A DNA stretch of 35,958 nucleotides from contig JAQVAZ010000009.1 in NCBI GenBank assembly GCA_028690585.1, forward strand, positions 1-35,958, in the 5' to 3' direction. The position numbers and the translations under genes were made by a program. The notes beneath the pieces are model-generated. The model worked only from the letters and a program-made list of their open reading frames with translations. It ran no database searches and was not told where the DNA came from. This DNA comes from Candidatus Altimarinota bacterium. GTDB lineage: Bacteria > Patescibacteriota > Gracilibacteria > JAHISY01. This document shows positions 32,063 to 35,958 of the stretch, in pieces (positions within the stretch are counted from its first letter, which is position 1; each line of letters opens with the position of its first letter).

Positions 32063-33101
32063 CAAGAATGATTTTAGCGATTTTTTGCGCAGCATCTTTC
32101 GGAGAAAGTTTCACCGCAGCTTCTCCCATTTGCTTTAGCTGCTTTTTATTTTTCAGCATTTTCAAAACGGTTTCTATGAATTCCTGCGCAGTGAGAGTTT
32201 CTTGATAAATTACTTCCGCGGCTTTGGCTTGGCGGAAAAATTTTGCATTGAGAATTTGATCTCCGCGGCTGCCTTCGCGCGGTAGAGGAATGAGAAGGCT
32301 GGGTTTTCCTGCGGCAGCGATTTCCATAATCGCATTGGCGCCAGCGCGAGAGACTACCAAATCACTCGCAGCTAATACATCAAGATATTCTTTCCTCAAG
32401 AAATCGAAAACGCGTAAGCCTGGGAATTTCAGCGGTTTACTGATTTGGCCACCCGTAATCCAAACGAGATTTACTTTCCTGCCGAGAGTTTTCGCTACCA
32501 ATTCCACCAAGCGATTCAAGAAACTCGCACCGCTGCTACCACCTGTAATCAATACGATAGGTTTGCGATTCCCAAACTTCAGAAACTTTTTACCACGCGC
32601 AGCGTTGCCATTTTGGCGAATTGGATTTCCTGTGAGAATTGTTTTTGCCGAAGATTGTGTAGTGGCAAAAGAAACACAAATTTTACTTGCAAACCGCGCT
32701 GCAATTTTCGTCGCCAACCCAAAAGTTGCATCGCTTTCATGGATAATCAGCGGGATTTTCAGAATGCCAGCAGCAACTGCAGTAGGAATACTTACATATC
32801 CGCCTTTCGCAAAAACTGCATCGGGTTTCAGTCTTCGCAACAATCTGATTGCTTGCAAAATTCCCACTGGGATTTTCGCTGCATCGGTGAGATTACGTAG
32901 CGAAAAATATCTACGAAGTTTCCCACTTTTCACTGCAAAAAATTTTAACCCTGCTTCTTTTACGAGTTGCTCTTCGATGCTATTGCGGCAGCCAATGTAA
33001 ACAATCTCTGCGCGTGGTTTAAATTTCTTTAGCGCTGCAATCACCGCTAGATTGGGGATTACATGCCCGCCAGTGCCGCCGCCAGTAAAAACAATTTTCA
33101 T
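32046..33101 (-). CDS. murG: MurG, UDP-GlcNAc transferase for lipid II
   Basis: 351 residues, full length. It adds N-acetylglucosamine to lipid I on the inner face of the membrane, completing lipid II. The N-terminal FTGGGTGGHVIP (G-loop at 7-13), GGYVSIPTAVAA and IPLIIHESDATFGL are present, then the GGSSGASFLNRLV loop and the C-terminal UDP-GlcNAc site VSRAGANAIMEIAAAGKPSLLIPLP. In that segment E. coli has R-S-G-A and SEI-type residues. The ATG is at 33101, six bases after the PH-domain gene. Its end overlaps the O-antigen-ligase-like gene. Usual division-cluster partners (ftsW, murC) are not adjacent. Confidence 0.97.
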   Translation of the reverse strand: MKIVFTGGGTGGHVIPNLAVIAALKKFKPRAEIVYIGCRNSIEEQLVKEAGLKFFAVKSGKLRRYFSLRNLTDAAKIPVGILQAIRLLRRLKPDAVFAKGGYVSIPTAVAAGILKIPLIIHESDATFGLATKIAARFASKICVSFATTQSSAKTILTGNPIRQNGNAARGKKFLKFGNRKPIVLITGGSSGASFLNRLVELVAKTLGRKVNLVWITGGQISKPLKFPGLRVFDFLRKEYLDVLAASDLVVSRAGANAIMEIAAAGKPSLLIPLPREGSRGDQILNAKFFRQAKAAEVIYQETLTAQEFIETVLKMLKNKKQLKQMGEAAVKLSPKDAAQKIAKIILDEAKN

Positions 33102-33107
33102 ATTTTT

Positions 33108-33863
33108 TTAGATTACCTCATCATCCTCATCTTCCTCTTTGTTTTTATCTCTCTGGAGAAAACCAACCTGGGGTTTTTTTCCGCTACGCATTAGCAGTAA
33201 CTCTTCAGGAGTGAAATTTTCACCTTTGCGCGAATTGAGTCTATCACTACTTCTAGCACCAAAATCACTGCTGCGGCGTTGCAAAGAAGCATAGCGTTGG
33301 ATGTCGAGAATTTTACGAGAAGTGAGATTGGGAGATTTCACATATTTCATCGTGAGTGGTAATTCAATGCTGCTGGATTGAATCTCTAGTTTCCCCACAT
33401 CAAATAAATTAGCGATGAAGCCAGCAGAGAATCCACTCACTTCTTGGATACGATTAAGACTGACTTCAGAAATTTGCCGGTTAAAAAGCCCGTGTTGGGT
33501 GAGATCTACCACTCTTTCGCTAGTTACGATGATTACAGTTAATTCACTTTTTATAAACTCTACAAAAACATGTAGCCAAACTCCTGCAAGATAGCCACCT
33601 AAAAATAAATGGATATAAGACCAGTTGATATTTCCCGTCTCAAAAAACTCAAGTAGATAAATAAAAATTGCTGGAAAAATTATCGCCAAAAGTATGAAGC
33701 GCAGAAAGATATGGATTTCTCGCAGCCAGTGGCTTCTCACACATATCTTCACTTTTTCGCCATCACGTTGGCCTGGAAAAAAATCCGAATCCCTTTCGAT
33801 TTGGCTATGTAGCTTTTCTAAATAAGCTTTGCTATGCGCGATGACTTTTTTTGTCTCTGGCAT
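33108..33863 (-). CDS. Membrane protein with bacterial PH domain (YdbS/DUF304-like)
   Basis: 251 residues. A cytoplasmic N-terminus of about 45 residues includes SDFFPGQRDGEKV. Two membrane helices (about 51-71 and 85-105) lead into a bacterial PH domain (about 107-175: VIIVTSERVVDLTQHGLFNRQISEVSLNRIQEV). A charged tail ends in acidic EEDEDDEVI. The S-E-R-V-(V/I) and L-N-R-I-Q-(E/D)-V motifs mark the YdbS/DUF304 group. It starts the operon with murG, so a role in envelope assembly is plausible. The ATG at 33863 matches the predicted transcript start of a TAGAAT promoter, giving a leaderless message. Confidence 0.85.
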   Translation of the reverse strand: MPETKKVIAHSKAYLEKLHSQIERDSDFFPGQRDGEKVKICVRSHWLREIHIFLRFILLAIIFPAIFIYLLEFFETGNINWSYIHLFLGGYLAGVWLHVFVEFIKSELTVIIVTSERVVDLTQHGLFNRQISEVSLNRIQEVSGFSAGFIANLFDVGKLEIQSSSIELPLTMKYVKSPNLTSRKILDIQRYASLQRRSSDFGARSSDRLNSRKGENFTPEELLLMRSGKKPQVGFLQRDKNKEEDEDDEVI

Positions 33864-33869
33864 GGGAAA

Positions 33870-33899
33870 ATTCTAAATTTTTAAGCCTAGAAAAGCCAA
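33870..33899 (-). promoter_or_regulatory. Promoter of the PH-domain/murG operon (leaderless)
   Basis: On the minus strand TTGGCT (33894-33899), 18 nt, TAGAAT (33870-33875); the seventh base after the box is the A of ATG at 33863. Confidence 0.55.
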
Positions 33900-33918
33900 C
33901 TTCTTAGCTTGTGTAGGT

Positions 33919-33947
33919 TTGCCATTTTTCGATAAATTTGTTAAAAT
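33919..33947 (+). promoter_or_regulatory. Promoter of the potassium channel gene
   Basis: TTGCCA (33919-33924), 17 nt ending in TGT, TAAAAT (33942-33947): an extended -10 promoter. The predicted start near 33954 leaves a 17 nt A-rich leader before the ATG at 33971. Confidence 0.7.
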
Positions 33948-33970
33948 ACTACCGCAAAAACAAACAAAAA

Positions 33971-34849
33971 ATGCCTCAAACAAAAGATTCCATTCTCGAG
34001 CTTCCTGCAACAGAATCCGTATTCCAAGCTATTAGCGATGAGAATCCAGAAGTTGCTGAAACTCTTGCTGGTATGAATTTGCGTGATGCGGTGCATCTCA
34101 TCGAAGGCAGAGAAACCGACCAACGTTTCACGGAAGCAAAGCGCGCGATTGATAAGCAGCTTGCAGAAGCGCGTGATGCAGAAGAAAAAGCTACTTGTTA
34201 TTACTATCTTTTACGCTTGGTTTTGCGTGGCCACATGCTTTTCGAAAACAAAGAAGCGCGTGATCTTTACGCAAAAATGCTAGAGAATTTTCATCAGCGC
34301 GAAGTAGAATATAAGAAAGATTATTTCGGAGTGAAAGACAAAGAAGATAAGAAAATTATTCATTCTCAAATCGATGCTTTCTACCAGCTGATTGATATTT
34401 ATTTTGGCACTTTAGAGGCTGTTTACAGCAGGCGTGGTTTATCCAGCGCTTCCGAAAGAGTGTATATCGAGAAGATGAAATTCCGCCGTCGCCATGCGCT
34501 TTTTTCTGGCAAGCATATGAAGCATCTCGGCCATCTCTTCCTAGAAAAAACTTCGCATTACGGGCAAAGTCTAGGCAGATGGGGAGTGACCGTATTACTC
34601 TTTATCACTTTGTTTGCAGTGGTTTACGCTGCGCTAGATTATCTCTCGGTTGGTAGCATGCTGGCGCAATACAAGAATCACAATAGTTTGTTTGATTACT
34701 TCTATTTCTCCGTAGTGACTTTCACCACGCTGGGATATGGAGATATCGTGCCAGTAACCATCATCGAAAAAATAATCGTAGGAGTAGAAGTATTACTTGG
34801 CTTCACGATGCTTGGTATCTTCATCAATCTCATCAAACAGAGATCTTAA
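33971..34849 (+). CDS. Two-TM potassium channel with large N-terminal helical domain
   Basis: 292 residues from the ATG at 33971; a TTG at 33938 would include the -10 box and is rejected. About 200 cytoplasmic residues, mostly helical and charged (EAKRAIDKQLAEARDAEEKA and REVEYKKDYFGVKDKEDKK), precede TM1 (about 203-224). A pore helix holds the selectivity filter TTLGYGD (252-258), followed by TM2 (about 264-287) and a very short end. The filter is that of K+ channels of the Ion_trans_2 family. Most such channels carry their regulatory domain (RCK) after TM2. Here the only candidate sensor is N-terminal, of no family I recognise, though it has a TPR-like periodicity. Confidence 0.9.
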   Translation: MPQTKDSILELPATESVFQAISDENPEVAETLAGMNLRDAVHLIEGRETDQRFTEAKRAIDKQLAEARDAEEKATCYYYLLRLVLRGHMLFENKEARDLYAKMLENFHQREVEYKKDYFGVKDKEDKKIIHSQIDAFYQLIDIYFGTLEAVYSRRGLSSASERVYIEKMKFRRRHALFSGKHMKHLGHLFLEKTSHYGQSLGRWGVTVLLFITLFAVVYAALDYLSVGSMLAQYKNHNSLFDYFYFSVVTFTTLGYGDIVPVTIIEKIIVGVEVLLGFTMLGIFINLIKQRS

Positions 34850-34871
34850 AACAGGATTAAAAGCAAAGGAT

Positions 34872-34893
34872 TAAGTAGAGATTCTCTGCTTTT
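34872..34893. terminator. Hairpin between the converging channel and pilT genes
   Basis: AAGTAGAG (34872-34879), loop ATT, CTCTGCTT (34883-34890) with one G-U pair, followed by TTATTT on the plus strand. Probably serves the channel gene. Confidence 0.55.
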
Positions 34894-34968
34894 ATTTACA
34901 AAGCAAATTTTCGTTTAAAAAAACACCCAATGGATTTATCTCTAAGTTTTTATAAGAGATACTTCCTT

Positions 34969-35958
34969 TTAGTGAATGGGGAGGTGACGTAGATTCTCGC
35001 GGAGAGAGTAAGAATCATGCGCAGCGAGGAGTGCTTGCTCAGCTTCGATTTCTCCACTCTTCACAAATTCCAGTAAATGATCATCGAATAAGCGCATTCC
35101 ATCATTGCCATTGATTTGGATTTGAGAATAAATCTCACTGATTTTTCTTGCGCGGATTGCATGCGCGATACCACTATTCATCAGCATGATTTCTCTCACA
35201 CAAACTCTGCCACTTTTATCTTTCTTCGGCAGCAAGCGCTGACTCATGATTGCGCTGAGGCTATGAGAAAGTTGCAGCGCGATTTGCTCTTGTTGACCAG
35301 CGGGGAAAACATCCACGATGCGTTGGATTGCGCGAGGCGCATCATCGGTGTGAAGAGTAGCCAATACAAGGTGGCCAGTTTCTGCGAGAGTGATAGCGGT
35401 TTGAATCGTTTCCAGATCACGCATTTCTCCGATAACCACTACATTCACATCTTGGCGGAGAGTGTGTTTTACTGCTTGCGCAAAACTGTGAGTATTGAGT
35501 CCCACTGCGCGTTGGCTAATCACAGATTGCTTCCGGTGGTAAGTAAACTCAATCGGATCTTCTACAGTTACGATATGCGCCTTGCGATTTTCGTTGATAT
35601 ATTCCACGAGGCTAGCGAGAGTGGTAGTCTTGCCACTACCGTTTGGGCCAGTAATGAGAATCAAACCATTCTCGCGCAAAACACGGGTGAGGATTTCTTT
35701 CGGAATCCCGATTTCCTGAGGGGAGGGAATCCTAAATGGAATCGCGCGAATCGCAATCGCTGGGCCACGGACTTCTTCATAAAAAGTTACGCGGAAGCGT
35801 GATAAACCTTTTTTCTCCATTCCATAATCTATCTCTTTGGTAATTTTGAATTTCTCCAAACCTTCTTTCCCAATGATTTCTACGATATAAGCCTCCACTT
35901 CTGCTTTGGTGAGAGGGTTTTGGTTTTGCACAGATTCGATTTCTCCGTTTGGCAAACG
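34969..35958 (-). CDS. pilT: Twitching motility/pilus retraction ATPase PilT (N-terminus outside window)
   Basis: At least 329 codons are visible and the frame runs off the right edge. The TTG at 35955 lies inside the sequence RLPNGEIESV, where family members read a PilT N-terminal domain, so the true start is upstream. PilT depolymerises type IV pili to retract them. Walker A is GPNGSGKT, the Asp box contains VEDPIEF, Walker B is VVVIGEMRD, and the His box is GHLVLATLHTDDA. The C-terminal motif reads AIRARKISEIYSQIQINGNDGM in place of AIRNLIREgk. No Cys zinc motif, as expected for PilT. Together with pilB at 8654 this shows that the organism assembles and retracts pili, from separate loci. 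Confidence 0.93.
   Translation of the reverse strand, partial: RLPNGEIESVQNQNPLTKAEVEAYIVEIIGKEGLEKFKITKEIDYGMEKKGLSRFRVTFYEEVRGPAIAIRAIPFRIPSPQEIGIPKEILTRVLRENGLILITGPNGSGKTTTLASLVEYINENRKAHIVTVEDPIEFTYHRKQSVISQRAVGLNTHSFAQAVKHTLRQDVNVVVIGEMRDLETIQTAITLAETGHLVLATLHTDDAPRAIQRIVDVFPAGQQEQIALQLSHSLSAIMSQRLLPKKDKSGRVCVREIMLMNSGIAHAIRARKISEIYSQIQINGNDGMRLFDDHLLEFVKSGEIEAEQALLAAHDSYSLRENLRHLPIH

Noticed and set aside
32290-33000. 236-codon frame on the plus strand
   Set aside because: Antisense to murG, which is complete and conserved.

Overview
The window looks like a chromosomal piece of a Candidate Phyla Radiation (Patescibacteria) bacterium, most likely close to the Peregrinibacteria/Gracilibacteria branch. 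This placement is inference from gene content: a lamin-tail surface protein, a DUF4012 protein, thrombospondin-3/PKD and T4SS-pilin-like envelope proteins, type IV pilus ATPases in scattered loci, an archaeal-type short triosephosphate isomerase, and many membrane-anchored proteins of unknown function. All 33 protein genes I accept end in TAA (25) or TAG (8), and none in TGA. Long genes contain no in-frame TGA either, so UGA is rare both as stop and as sense codon. Sister clades in this part of the tree are known to read UGA as glycine.

Layout. 1-2051: a partial lamin-tail protein converges on an ornithine-carbamoyltransferase-like gene. 2066-5350: mfd, whose terminator overlaps the next promoter. 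5415-10393: a run on the minus strand of pilB, an LSQTG-anchored secreted protein, two large unknown membrane-anchored proteins and a small membrane protein. This is a candidate surface or type IV filament module. 10394-11134: a non-coding stretch with tRNA-Asp and two partial tRNA-Asp copies, each interrupted by a 30-39 nt palindromic element. 11135-13411: infB. 13603-16735: an unknown gene facing the operon purM / Cys-rich membrane protein / tpiA / hpf. 16736-19179: a palindrome, a 49-residue membrane peptide, a THUMP-type RNA methyltransferase, an M23 peptidase and ridA. 19339-23971: DUF4012, receiver-like, TSP3/PKD and T4SS-pilin-like genes. 24106-26427: groES / unknown / groEL. 26633-28784: an unknown gene and ilvB. 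28832-29510: a G+C-rich gene with perfect internal duplications that looks foreign. 29529-33863: an operon of PH-domain protein, murG, O-antigen-ligase-like and M16 peptidase genes. 33971-34849: a two-TM potassium channel. 34969-35958: partial pilT.

Expression signals are unusually legible. Many genes have a TTGACA / 17 nt / TAAAAT-type promoter. In several (argF, purM, ilvB, the PH-domain gene, the TSP3 gene, DUF4012) the predicted transcript start falls on or within 3 nt of the start codon, suggesting leaderless mRNA. Three other genes have about 17 nt of AT-rich leader without a Shine-Dalgarno. The only strong Shine-Dalgarno belongs to the foreign-looking gene at 29031.

No rRNA, CRISPR array or transposase gene was seen. 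The mobile-looking DNA consists of small palindromic elements.
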